Shown in pieces: positions 34,254 through 42,882 of a DNA stretch of 64,000 bases. Within the stretch, counting starts at the first letter, position 1; each line of letters begins with the position of its first letter. Source of the stretch: Roseibium denhamense (GTDB taxonomy: Bacteria; Pseudomonadota; Alphaproteobacteria; Rhizobiales; Stappiaceae); NCBI RefSeq assembly GCF_009711415.1, contig NZ_SMLZ01000107.1:124001-188000 (forward strand). Reading direction: 5' to 3'. The notes beneath the pieces were generated by a model. That model made no database searches and was not told the DNA's origin. It worked only from the letters and a program-made list of their open reading frames with translations. The translations under genes and the position numbers were made by a program.

Positions 34254-35639
34254 CTATTTCGCCAATTCATCCAGTACACGCGCCCACGAGCGGATGCCTT
34301 TGTGAAAACTGGTCAGGTTGTACTTTTCGTTGGGGGAGTGGATTTGGTCGTCTTCAAGCCCAAACCCGATCATCATGGAATCCATTCCAAGCATCCGCTT
34401 GAAGTCTCCGACAATCGGGATCGATCCGCCCATGCCGACCAGCGCAGCATCCTTGCCCCATTCGGCTTTCAGCGCTGTTTTGCCCTTCTCTAGAACGGGC
34501 ATTGCAAAGTCCAGACGCAGGGCAGGACTGCCCTCCTTTGCGATGAATTCAACCGAGCAATCTTCAGGGATCTTCGATTTTACATAGTTCCGGAAAGCCT
34601 CCTGGATCTTGTCCGGATCCTGATCTCCAACAAGGCGGAAGGTGAACTTCGCATGGGCTTCTGCCGGAATGACGGTTTTGCTGCCAGCGCCCTGATAGCC
34701 GCCCCACATGCCGTTCACTTCCACGGTCGGGCGCGTCCAAAGATGCTCAAGCGGGGTCCGGTCGTTTTCGCCGCGCGGATACTTCAATCCGACTTCGCCA
34801 AGAAACTCCTCGACGGAAAAGCCAAGCGTATTCCACATGGCCATAACGTCTTCCGGAACCTCGATCACACCGTCATAGAAGCCGGGCAGGGTGATCTTGC
34901 CGTTCTCGTCATGAAGGCCAGCGATGATCGAGGCAACGATGTGGTTCGGGTTCTGTGCGGATCCGCCATAGGATCCGGAGTGAAGGTCCCGGCTCGCTGC
35001 CTTTACGATGATTTCATCGCCGACCATGCCGCGCAGCATGACGGATATCGCAGGCGTTTCCGGATCCCACATGCCGGTGTCACACACGAGGGCCAAGTCG
35101 CAGGAGAGCTCTTCCTTGTTGGCTTCCAGGAATGGGTGAAGGGACGGGGAACCGGATTCTTCCTCGCCCTCAAACAGGATGGAGACATCGATTGGAAGGT
35201 CGCCGGTTTCTTCGATGAAGGCCCGGGCCGCCTCTACAAAGGTCATGAGCTGGCCTTTGTCGTCCGCAGCTCCGCGCGCAACGATGATCTTGGTGCCGTC
35301 TTCCTTGGTCTTCAGGCTCGGCTCGAATGGATCCTGGTGCCAAAGTTCCAGTGGGTCGACCGGCTGTACGTCATAGTGGCCATAGAAGAGAACATGAGGT
35401 CCGGGCTTTCCGGACTTGCGATGACCGACAACCATTGGGTGCCCGGATGTGTCTCGGACACTGGCTTCGATGCCGATTGCCGTCAGTTCTTTCGCCAGCC
35501 ACTCGGCGGCCTCCCGGCAGGGTGCCTTGAATGCCGGATCGGTTGAGATGCTCTTGATTTTCAATAGGTCAAACAACCGGCCCAGGCTGTCATCGAGATT
35601 GGAATCAATGCGTGACAAGACCTTTTCGATGGAACTCAT
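34254..35639 (-). CDS. M20-family metallopeptidase (dipeptidase-type)
   Basis: A 461-residue two-domain zinc peptidase of the M20 dipeptidase group. Metal and catalytic residues are seen in YGHYDVQPVD (His, then Asp), RGAADDKGQL (bridging Asp), ILFEGEEESGS (catalytic Glu and metal Glu) and LVCDTGMW (Asp), and the last His in DDQIHSPNEKYNL. Domain order is catalytic (about 1-200), dimerisation/lid (200-315), catalytic (315-461). It cleaves dipeptides or acylamino acids in the cytoplasm. Fits the peptide-use theme of the window. Confidence 0.94.
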   Translation of the reverse strand: MSSIEKVLSRIDSNLDDSLGRLFDLLKIKSISTDPAFKAPCREAAEWLAKELTAIGIEASVRDTSGHPMVVGHRKSGKPGPHVLFYGHYDVQPVDPLELWHQDPFEPSLKTKEDGTKIIVARGAADDKGQLMTFVEAARAFIEETGDLPIDVSILFEGEEESGSPSLHPFLEANKEELSCDLALVCDTGMWDPETPAISVMLRGMVGDEIIVKAASRDLHSGSYGGSAQNPNHIVASIIAGLHDENGKITLPGFYDGVIEVPEDVMAMWNTLGFSVEEFLGEVGLKYPRGENDRTPLEHLWTRPTVEVNGMWGGYQGAGSKTVIPAEAHAKFTFRLVGDQDPDKIQEAFRNYVKSKIPEDCSVEFIAKEGSPALRLDFAMPVLEKGKTALKAEWGKDAALVGMGGSIPIVGDFKRMLGMDSMMIGFGLEDDQIHSPNEKYNLTSFHKGIRSWARVLDELAK

Positions 35640-35812
35640 AACGGATCCTTGAAACGTGATTGGGGTGGTCGGGAGGGTGCAGCCGCTTCCCGTCAGAAGC
35701 GCTTAAAAGGCCACAAGATTCAGTTGAGTGCAATTTGTTTTGGTTCAATTTGCCATCGGTGGGCTGGAACCAATTCGCAAGACATGCCGAAAGGCCAGTG
35801 TTTTTGCAGGTT

Positions 35813-36778
35813 CTATGAAACGCCGGTGTTTGTTTCGGTGGCAGCGGGGGGCGCCAGCGCGTCTCTTGCGGTAATCATCACTTCAACCCGGGTCGGCCCG
35901 ATTACATCTTCGAGGCGGGCGGACAAAAGGTCTTGAAACCGGTCCATCTCAGCGGCTGTGACGGGCTTTTGGGGATTAATGTAAACTGCCGCGAAATGCA
36001 TGCGGCCGGCCTGAAGCACGGCTGCGCGATGAAACTTGTACCCGTTTTCCTTCGCAAGTTTGCGTGCGATCCGCGAAGCTTTTCCGACCGTTGTGCCAGG
36101 GGCGCTGACGCCCGCAAGATCGGCAAGCGTGCTGCGGAACGATCCCAGCGGCTGCCAGATGATGGCGAGAATCAGGACCAGAACAATCACAGCGTCGCCG
36201 ATGGGAACAAATGGCCCGAGCGGCGTGCCGGTCAGAAAGGGGAGCGACAGGAGCGCGGCACCTGACCCCAGGCTCAAGGCGCCATCAATCAGGGCGGCGC
36301 GCGCTTCCATTTTCAAAACGGCGCTTCGCTTGCCTGATTTGCGGTAGGCGCGATGGTAGTTGAAGGCCAGCGCCAGACAAATGATGATAATAGTGACTGC
36401 ATAGACAGCAATCGGGCCGAAAACCAGTTCCGGCACTTCGCCGCCGGCCGCAAATGTCCAGATCTTGCTGCCCGCAATGATGGCGGCGAAGATCAGAACG
36501 CCGATCAGGATCAGACTGCGGAAGGTGACATACAGCACCTCGTCAAAGTCATGCCCCCAAGGCCGGCTGCGGGTTGGAGGCAATCCGACACGCGCACCGA
36601 TCCGGGCTGCGGCGATCGCCGAAATAAAATTCACGGCCGAATATAGACCGTCTACCAGCATGGCATCCGAACGTGACAGCCAGGCCGTCAGGAAGCCGGC
36701 AACAGCCATCACCAGATTGGCCCATTTTCCGGCGTTCAGCGCGCGTTTTTCAATGTTCAAAGCCGGGGTGTCGGTCAT
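35813..36778 (-). CDS. Cation diffusion facilitator (CDF) transporter
   Basis: A 321-residue inner-membrane metal exporter with about six helices. TM2 carries SDAMLVDGLYSAVNFISAIAA, the metal-site helix (Asp-x3-Asp type), and TM5 carries EARAALIDGALSLG with its Asp. A cytoplasmic C-terminal domain (about 230-310) follows, less His-rich than zinc transporters. The Asp-rich site suggests iron or manganese over zinc, but this is tentative. ATG 36778 is preferred over the GTG five codons earlier. A MITE lies 136 bp upstream, between this gene and the YjgR-type gene on the same strand. Confidence 0.9.
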   Translation of the reverse strand: MTDTPALNIEKRALNAGKWANLVMAVAGFLTAWLSRSDAMLVDGLYSAVNFISAIAAARIGARVGLPPTRSRPWGHDFDEVLYVTFRSLILIGVLIFAAIIAGSKIWTFAAGGEVPELVFGPIAVYAVTIIIICLALAFNYHRAYRKSGKRSAVLKMEARAALIDGALSLGSGAALLSLPFLTGTPLGPFVPIGDAVIVLVLILAIIWQPLGSFRSTLADLAGVSAPGTTVGKASRIARKLAKENGYKFHRAAVLQAGRMHFAAVYINPQKPVTAAEMDRFQDLLSARLEDVIGPTRVEVMITARDALAPPAATETNTGVS

Positions 36779-36914
36779 TGCGCCGCCAGTCACCTCAAAC
36801 TGAATGCCGCCGGAAGTCCTGCCAGCTGATCTCGTGTGGTCTTCAAATTTGGATTTCCTTCGGGACTTTTCCTAGCGCGGAAGCATTGCTCGTCATTTGA
36901 AACCGGGAGAGGCT

Positions 36915-37184
36915 CTAGGGTCAGGACCTATTAAATTTGATGAAATGGCGCAATAAACGGCCAAGAGCAGCAAGGAAGAACGCGCAAGGCGGGCTGGTTG
37001 CCCGTCTGAGCGGTTTGACGCAGCAGATCAAAGTCGTTTTTGCGTCCCTTCGCGATAGAGTGAATTTGCCCGGCAACAGTGTTGCAAAACTTCGAAAACC
37101 AGAAGGTTTTCTGCAGCTTTGCTCCTCGTATCCGAACAAATTCATCTCTACCATTTCACCTAACTTAATAGGGCCTGACCCTAG
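36915..37184. mobile_element. 270-bp MITE-like element at the stop codon of the HerA-type gene
   Basis: The left end (36915-36948) and the right end (37151-37184, reversed) match over 34 bp with 30 identical positions: CTAGGGTCAGG, then A or C, then CCTATTAA, and so on. Flanking CTAG at both ends can be read as a 4-bp target duplication or as part of the inverted repeat. CTAG targets are typical of IS5-type elements. The 202-bp interior has no transposase. The right-hand CTAG contains the TAG stop of the neighbouring gene, so that frame is intact. Any short frames inside are not convincing. Confidence 0.82.
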
Positions 37185-38740
37185 TTTCCGCGCTTCAAAG
37201 ATCCCATCAGCCCGCGGACAAGTGCCCGTCCAAGAGAGGTTCCAAGACTTCTGGCGGCCGATTTCAAGCCAGCTTCCAAGACCGTGTCCCTTTGGCTGCG
37301 GCGCCGGGACCGGCGTTCGCGGCTGTCCCGGCGGGACCGGTCGTCCCGTCCAAAATCCGGAAGCTGGAAACCGGAGCGGCCCTTCCTTGGCTCCCCGTGC
37401 TTGTCTGCGTATCGGTCTTCCTTGTCCCGGTGTTTTTGCTCGAGCCTCTGGGTTTCGGCAGCCCGGTTCATCAGGATTTCATAGGCAGATGTCCTGTCCT
37501 TGGCGCGTTCATAAGTTCCAAAAATCGCACTCGACTGGATAATGCTGCGCCGTTCGGACTGGTTGATGGGGCCAAGCCGCGAACAGGGCGGGCGGATCAA
37601 GGTGCGCTGGACAACCGAAGGAATGCCCTTGCCCTCCAGCGTCGAGACCAGCGCTTCGCCCACTCCAAGTTCCGTGATCGTTCGCTCCGTGTCGAGATCC
37701 GGATTTGGCCTGAACGTCTCGGCAGCGGCCCTGACAGCCTTCTGGTCTCTTGGGGTAAAGGCTCTGAGCGCGTGCTGGATGCGGTTGCCAAGCTGGGACA
37801 GGACCGTTTCGGGGACGTCCAGAGGGTTTTGTGTGACGAAGTAAACGCCGACACCCTTCGACCGGATCAACCGGACGACCTGCTCGATCTTTTCGACCAG
37901 GGCTTTGGGGGCATCGGAAAACAAAAGATGTGCTTCATCGAAGAAGAACACCAGCTTGGGTTTGTCGGGGTCCCCCACTTCCGGCAATTCTTCGAACAGC
38001 TCTGACAGAAGCCATAGCAGAAACACCGCGTATAGCCGCGGCGAGGTCATGAGCTTGTCGGCAGCCAGAATATTGACCATACCGCGGCCGTCCGGAGCCG
38101 TGCGCATAAAATCGCGGATATCGAGCGCTGGTTCGCCGAAGAACTGCTCACCGCCCTGTCTTTCAAGAACGAGAAGACGTCTTTGTATGGCGCCAATGGA
38201 GGCCTTGGAGACATTTCCATAGACCGTCGACAGCTCCGAAGACCGTTCCGCGACATGGCTCAGCATGGCCCTGAGGTCCTTGAAATCGAGCAGCAGCAAG
38301 CCTTCGTCATCCGCGAGCTCAAAAAGGACGTTCAAAACACCCTCTTGGGTGTCGTTAAGCTCAAGCAGACGGGCGAGGAGAAGGGGGCCTATTTCGGACA
38401 GGGTCGTTCTGATCGGATGTCCTTGCTCTCCGAGAAGATCCCAGAACGCTATCGGGAATGCTTCATACTCATATGTTTTCGAGATCCCGACTTCTTTCGC
38501 TCTTTCTTCAAGAAAATCCTTATGCGATCCGGCAGCCCCCAGACCGGACAGGTCCCCCTTGATATCGGCACAAAACACCGGGACACCCGCTTTCGAGAAG
38601 CCCTCCGCAAGGATTTGAAGGGAGACCGTCTTTCCCGTTCCGGTGGCCCCGGCAATCAGTCCATGCCTGTTCGCCAGCTTCAGCATCAGACTTTCGTCTT
38701 TTCCGCTTTTGCCGATAAAAATGCTGTTATCTGCCGTCAC
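37181..38740 (-). CDS. HerA/YjgR-type DUF853 ATPase
   Basis: A 519-residue protein of the helicase HerA-like DUF853 family. Walker A is GATGTGKT (31-38) and Walker B is [13 protein letters not shown] (about 265-277); [36 protein letters not shown] is the conserved sensor and arginine-finger region. The C-terminal 80 residues are basic and low-complexity ([17 protein letters not shown]), followed by a Gly-rich tail. The TAG stop lies in the CTAG bordering the MITE. The role of this family in DNA processing is not established. Confidence 0.9.
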   Translation of the reverse strand: MTADNSIFIGKSGKDESLMLKLANRHGLIAGATGTGKTVSLQILAEGFSKAGVPVFCADIKGDLSGLGAAGSHKDFLEERAKEVGISKTYEYEAFPIAFWDLLGEQGHPIRTTLSEIGPLLLARLLELNDTQEGVLNVLFELADDEGLLLLDFKDLRAMLSHVAERSSELSTVYGNVSKASIGAIQRRLLVLERQGGEQFFGEPALDIRDFMRTAPDGRGMVNILAADKLMTSPRLYAVFLLWLLSELFEELPEVGDPDKPKLVFFFDEAHLLFSDAPKALVEKIEQVVRLIRSKGVGVYFVTQNPLDVPETVLSQLGNRIQHALRAFTPRDQKAVRAAAETFRPNPDLDTERTITELGVGEALVSTLEGKGIPSVVQRTLIRPPCSRLGPINQSERRSIIQSSAIFGTYERAKDRTSAYEILMNRAAETQRLEQKHRDKEDRYADKHGEPRKGRSGFQLPDFGRDDRSRRDSRERRSRRRSQRDTVLEAGLKSAARSLGTSLGRALVRGLMGSLKRGN

Positions 38741-38900
38741 TTCATCCCCCGAATCCCATGTCCGGGCCGCAGCTTAACGCAGCCCTGCCGAAAATGCGCG
38801 CCTTGGCCAAATAGACCATCGACGGATCGGCGGCAGCCGCATATGAAATGGCCAGTCTGATTGCGCTGGCTGCTGCCGGCTTCCTCATTTGGAGTTCACA

Positions 38901-39293
38901 ATGGAAGAATTGACAAACCGGATTTCAGCGAAAGCCGATATTGCCGCCGATACCGCTGAACAGGCCATCGCCATCATCCTGGAGTTTCTCAAAAAGGAGG
39001 GTGGTGAAGAAAAGATGCAGCAGATTTTCGACGCTCTGCCGGGCGCGCAGGCCCTCGTGGAGGCCCGCGAGCAGGCAAAGTCCGGCGGCGGTCTTCTGGG
39101 CGGTCTTGGAAACATGATGGGCGGCATGATGGGGGCCATGGCAACCTTGAATGAACTCAAGGGTGTTGGGTTGGACATGGGCGAAATTCAAAGTGTGGTC
39201 AAAGAACTGATTTCCTATGCTAAGGAAAAAGCGGGGGACGAAGTTGTTGATGATGTTGTTTCACAGATTCCGGGCCTGAGCCAGATCATCTGA
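38901..39293 (+). CDS. DUF2267-like small protein
   Basis: A 130-residue protein. The N-terminal third (MEELTNRISAKADIAADTAEQAIAIILEFLKKEGGEEKMQQIFDALPGAQ) resembles DUF2267-type helical domains; the middle is Gly/Met-rich (GGLLGGLGNMMGGMMGAMATL) and the last part is acidic with no motif. ATG 38901 has GGAG 6 bp upstream, so the earlier TTG is discarded. Function unknown. A DUF4332 gene follows 45 bp later, probably in the same transcript. Confidence 0.78.
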   Translation: MEELTNRISAKADIAADTAEQAIAIILEFLKKEGGEEKMQQIFDALPGAQALVEAREQAKSGGGLLGGLGNMMGGMMGAMATLNELKGVGLDMGEIQSVVKELISYAKEKAGDEVVDDVVSQIPGLSQII

Positions 39294-39338
39294 GTGCCCC
39301 AGGGTTTGGGTTCCGGACAATACGGGAGTTCGCTGCGC

Positions 39339-39746
39339 ATGTCTTACGCTATTGATGAGATCGAGGGAATTGGTCCAGCTTACGCTGAGAAACTTGGCGA
39401 AATCGGCATTAAGACGACTGAGGCGTATCTTGAGCAGGCAAAGGATCCGAAGGGGCGCAAAGCCCTTGAAGAAAAAACCGGTATTGATGGAAAGCGCATT
39501 CTGAAATGGGCCAACATGGCGGACTTGATGCGCATCAGTGGTGTGGGGGAAGAGTATTCGGAGCTTCTTGAGGCGGCTGGCGTGGATACGGTCAAGGAGC
39601 TGAAGCACAGGAATGCTTCAAACCTTGCGGAAAAGATGAAGGAAGTGAACGAGGAAAAGAAACTTGTTCGCCAGGTTCCCAGCGAAACTCAGGTCACAAA
39701 GTGGGTGGATCAAGCCAAAGAGCTTCCTCCGATGATGACCTATTGA
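39339..39746 (+). CDS. DUF4332 helix-hairpin-helix protein
   Basis: A 135-residue cytoplasmic protein. Two helix-hairpin-helix-like motifs are visible: IDEIEGIGPAYAEKLGEIGIKTTEAYLEQ (about residues 5-33) and MADLMRISGVGEEYSELLEAAGVDTVKELKH (about 51-81), as in DUF4332 proteins. Such motifs bind DNA or scaffold proteins, but no catalytic activity is known. ATG 39339 is preferred over the frame start at 39294. The terminator at 39761 lies just after it. Confidence 0.85.
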   Translation: MSYAIDEIEGIGPAYAEKLGEIGIKTTEAYLEQAKDPKGRKALEEKTGIDGKRILKWANMADLMRISGVGEEYSELLEAAGVDTVKELKHRNASNLAEKMKEVNEEKKLVRQVPSETQVTKWVDQAKELPPMMTY

Positions 39747-39760
39747 TTTGGCCTTCGATT

Positions 39761-39790
39761 AAAAAAAGGCGCGCTTGCGAGCGCGCCTAA
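39761..39790 (-). terminator. Rho-independent terminator of the LuxR-type gene
   Basis: AGGCGCGC (39767-39774) and GCGCGCCT (39781-39788) form a perfect 8-bp stem around TTGCGA. The A-run at 39761-39767 becomes the T tract on the minus strand, so it ends the LuxR gene; it may also weakly end the DUF4332 transcript. Confidence 0.88.
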
Positions 39791-39828
39791 ATAATTCCCC
39801 GGATCGGGAAAATACTCTTCTGCCAGCG

Positions 39829-40530
39829 TTACACGCTAATTTGACCGTAACGGAGAGCCTCCACGACGGTGTGGGTTTTGTTGGAAGCGTTCAGCTTAAC
39901 ACTGGCATTTTGCAAATGTGCATGGACAGTCCGTTGCGAGATATCCAGCACGTCCGCAATTTCACCGGCCGTCTTACCGTAGGCGGTCAATTCAAGCACT
40001 CGGCGCTCGCGCGTCGACAGAGCGCCTGGACGCTGGCCTGATACAACTCCGAGATCGCGCAGGCGGGAGAATGCTGCTGCCGCCAAAGATTCCAGGTTGG
40101 AAAGGTCGTACTTGTTGACCTGAAGCGCTGGTCCGCTTGCAAATACGAATGCCTGGAAGGGATACAGTTCGGTCACCGGCACCACCACAATCTGGCTCCC
40201 CTCGCCAGCGGATGCCAACAGGTCGGAGTGCTCCATGTCACCTGCCGTGATTGTCCAGACCCTGGCGCGGTTGGAGCCGAGGCCCAGCATAAGTGCGCTG
40301 TCATTGGCCGATAGAGACGTGCTCTCGATGCCATCGTTGCGCTGGTCGGGCCAGCGGAACCGCTGAACAAGGTTGTCGATGGGGCGATTGGGCATCGGCA
40401 ACCCAGTGATAAGGATATGTGTGGCCCCCATCCGCCGAAGGTTTGATTCTAAAATATCCAGAACGTGATGGGCGGCATTGGCTTCCGAGATTGCTCTGAG
40501 CTTATTCTTCAATTCGGTCTGATCAAGCAT
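39829..40530 (-). CDS. LuxR-family transcriptional regulator
   Basis: A 233-residue regulator. The C-terminal HTH (about 170-230) reads ALSTRERRVLELTAYGKTAGEIADVLDISQRTVHAHLQNASVKLNASNK, with the usual LuxR pattern. The N-terminal 150 residues resemble autoinducer-binding domains, but I see only some of the conserved acyl-homoserine-lactone contacts (for example RFRWPDQRN), so it may be a solo regulator. No luxI-type gene is in the window. ATG 40530 has AGGA 9 bp before it. It ends at the strong hairpin 39761-39790. Confidence 0.88.
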   Translation of the reverse strand: MLDQTELKNKLRAISEANAAHHVLDILESNLRRMGATHILITGLPMPNRPIDNLVQRFRWPDQRNDGIESTSLSANDSALMLGLGSNRARVWTITAGDMEHSDLLASAGEGSQIVVVPVTELYPFQAFVFASGPALQVNKYDLSNLESLAAAAFSRLRDLGVVSGQRPGALSTRERRVLELTAYGKTAGEIADVLDISQRTVHAHLQNASVKLNASNKTHTVVEALRYGQISV

Positions 40531-41046
40531 TGTGCACATCCTTTGCAGCTTAAACGCCGCATTTTTGCGAAGACTTCAGACTGTTAGGTCTTCAGCCCGC
40601 GCTGATGGGTTAAATCCGCTGTTGGTCTTGGTAATTTGGAACCAATCCCACACCGATTGCCGCGCACTTCTTATGAGGGTAGAAATTCCCATGCGTCAGC
40701 TCCATAAAGCTACAATACAATTGATGAAGGTACCAATAGGGAAAACTGGCAAAGTTTGCTCAATGTGCCAGAATGTTGGCAAATAGCCGTATAATTCCGT
40801 AAGAAATCAAAAGGACCACTTAGAGCGACAGTCGCCTTAAGCCCTGAGAATATTGGTAATAATTACGATTACTGCCCTTTGTTCGCTCATGAGGCGAGTA
40901 GGGCGGTCCAAATCGGAGCATTTGCCGGGAAGGCGCCGTTCCTGCGCGCAGGCCAGCCAACTCGCTACGACGCCCTTTACTCCATCTGCTAAGTTGCTTT
41001 GGCCGGAGCGGCCGGACTAAAACAATGCGCAAGGGAGACTATCGCC
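40531..41046. other. Intergenic region upstream of mutA
   Basis: About 515 bp between the divergent LuxR and mutA genes. It holds an odd-centred palindrome GCAAA-G-TTTGC at 40749-40759 and a related GGCAAATAG about 20 bp later. I looked for a cobalamin riboswitch and found no convincing one. No tRNA or coding frame is credible. The palindrome could be a site for a propionyl-CoA-type regulator, but the spacing differs from known PccR sites. Confidence 0.5.
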
Positions 41047-42882
41047 ATGCCGTTGAGCTTTACCGGACCCGACACATTCTACACTGCCAAAGATGAGGAT
41101 TGGTGGGCCGCAGTTGACGCTGCACTTAAAGGTGCTGCGCGGGACCGGCTTTACACACGAACAGATGACGGTCTTGAGATCGCTCCGCTTTATTCCGGCC
41201 GTGCCGACGCGGTGGCCCGGTCACTTCGTCAGCATCACGGCGGCTGGCATATCGTACAGCGCATCGATTTGCCGGACCCGGAAGCCGCCAATCTTCAGAT
41301 CTTAGAAGATCTGACCGGAGGAGCCAGTGCTCTCGACCTGGTCATAGACGGCGAAGATGAAGCGTCCGGGTACGGCATTCGGTTAGAAAGCGCCTCCGAC
41401 TGGGCAATCCTTTACAAGGATGTTCAGCCGGACCTGATCGAAACGCGCATTAACTCCGACAAAAACACCCATCATACGGTTTCGCAGTTCTTTAAATACA
41501 TCGAAACCGCAGGGCTTGATCCGGCGTCGGTCACTGTGACCGCTGCTTATGATCCCAATCAAGGCGATGACCCGGGTACACTGGAAACGATGCCTCAGGT
41601 TTTGGCCAGCTTGTGCGAAGCGATCGGTCCTCAGGCGCGGTTGCTAACAGCCGACGGTACCTTTTGGCACAATTCCGGCGCCAGCGAGGCGCAGGAGCTT
41701 GCACTTGTTTTGGCCTCCGGCGTTGCGCACTTGCGGATGCTGGAAAAGGCTGGCTTGGCGCCTGAAACCTGGGCTGGCCGTATATCACTTAGCCTTGCTG
41801 CCGATGCAGACCAGTTTGGCACCATTTCCAAGGCCCGCGCAGTCCGCAAACTGTGGGCGTCGGTTCTGGCAGGTGCTGGTTTGCCGCAAGACCCTGCCGA
41901 TCTTCATATGGTGACATCACAGCGCATGCTGACCCGCCGGGACCCGTGGGTGAACCTCTTGCGCAATACGGTTGCTTCTTTTGCAGCTGGTATTGGCGGT
42001 GCTGACGGTGTCTGTGTGCTGCCACACACCCAGGCAATCGGCTTGCCGGATGGGTTTGCCCGCCGTCTTGCACGCAACACGCAGTCGATGCTGCTGGAAG
42101 AAAGCAGTCTTGCCAAGGTGATGGACCCATCCACAGGGGCTGGTGCGATAGAAGCACGAACAGATCAGTTGTGTGAGTCCGCTTGGGCGTTTTTCCAGGC
42201 CATTGAAGCCTCTGGGGGGCTGCTCGAGGCTCGTAAGGCTGGCCTGATCGATGAAAAAATCGCGGAAACGCGGACCAAAACGGCAACCGACATTGCGCGC
42301 CGCAAGCGGCCGGTGACGGGTGTCAGCGAGTTTCCAAATCTCGGTGAGAAACCGGTGGCAGTTCTTTCCACCGCAACGCCTGCCGGAACCGGATGGCGCT
42401 ACGCCGAACCTTTTGAGGCCTTGCGGGATGCGGCGGATGACCGTGAAAGCGTGACGGGCCGGGCGCCCGCTCTCTTTCTTGCAAGCCTTGGTTCCTTGGC
42501 ACAGTTCACGGCCCGGGCGACCTGGATCGCCAATGCGTTTGCCGCCGGCGGTATTAAGGCAAGTGAGGCGGCTGTTTACAGCTCACTTGGCGACATGATT
42601 GAGGCATTCAAAAACAGCGGCGCACGCATTGCCTGTATCGTCTCGTCCGATCCTGTTTATGAGGGCCAGGCGGAAGAGGCTGCCAAGGCCCTGTTGGATG
42701 CTGGCGCCGAGCATATCTACCTGGCGGGCAAGCCGGGCGCGCAAGAGGCAGCTTATAAAGCCGCCGGTATTGGGACCTTTGTGTTTGCCGGCTGTGATAT
42801 ACTTGCGCTGCTGCGGGAGACGCATGCCCGGTTGGGGGTTGAAATCGCGCAAGGTGCAGCAGATCTGGAGGACCACGCATGA
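41047..42882 (+). CDS. mutA: Methylmalonyl-CoA mutase small (beta) subunit
   Basis: A 611-residue subunit of heterodimeric B12-dependent methylmalonyl-CoA mutase, which converts methylmalonyl-CoA to succinyl-CoA. It has the N-terminal TIM-barrel portion ([34 protein letters not shown]) and a C-terminal flavodoxin-like domain lacking the B12 His ([21 protein letters not shown]), as expected for the non-catalytic subunit. ATG 41047 has GGGAG about 10 bp upstream. It overlaps mutB by ATGA, so the two are made together. Confidence 0.95.
   Translation: MPLSFTGPDTFYTAKDEDWWAAVDAALKGAARDRLYTRTDDGLEIAPLYSGRADAVARSLRQHHGGWHIVQRIDLPDPEAANLQILEDLTGGASALDLVIDGEDEASGYGIRLESASDWAILYKDVQPDLIETRINSDKNTHHTVSQFFKYIETAGLDPASVTVTAAYDPNQGDDPGTLETMPQVLASLCEAIGPQARLLTADGTFWHNSGASEAQELALVLASGVAHLRMLEKAGLAPETWAGRISLSLAADADQFGTISKARAVRKLWASVLAGAGLPQDPADLHMVTSQRMLTRRDPWVNLLRNTVASFAAGIGGADGVCVLPHTQAIGLPDGFARRLARNTQSMLLEESSLAKVMDPSTGAGAIEARTDQLCESAWAFFQAIEASGGLLEARKAGLIDEKIAETRTKTATDIARRKRPVTGVSEFPNLGEKPVAVLSTATPAGTGWRYAEPFEALRDAADDRESVTGRAPALFLASLGSLAQFTARATWIANAFAAGGIKASEAAVYSSLGDMIEAFKNSGARIACIVSSDPVYEGQAEEAAKALLDAGAEHIYLAGKPGAQEAAYKAAGIGTFVFAGCDILALLRETHARLGVEIAQGAADLEDHA

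Noticed and set aside
36921-37542. Short frames on both strands inside the MITE
   Set aside because: They start and end without ribosome sites, show no family and lie in a 270-bp element with terminal repeats. One runs on into the HerA-type gene on the opposite strand.
40531-41046. Cobalamin riboswitch upstream of mutA
   Set aside because: I looked for the conserved B12 box and long-range pairing and did not find a convincing match; the region is AT-rich with only short dyads.
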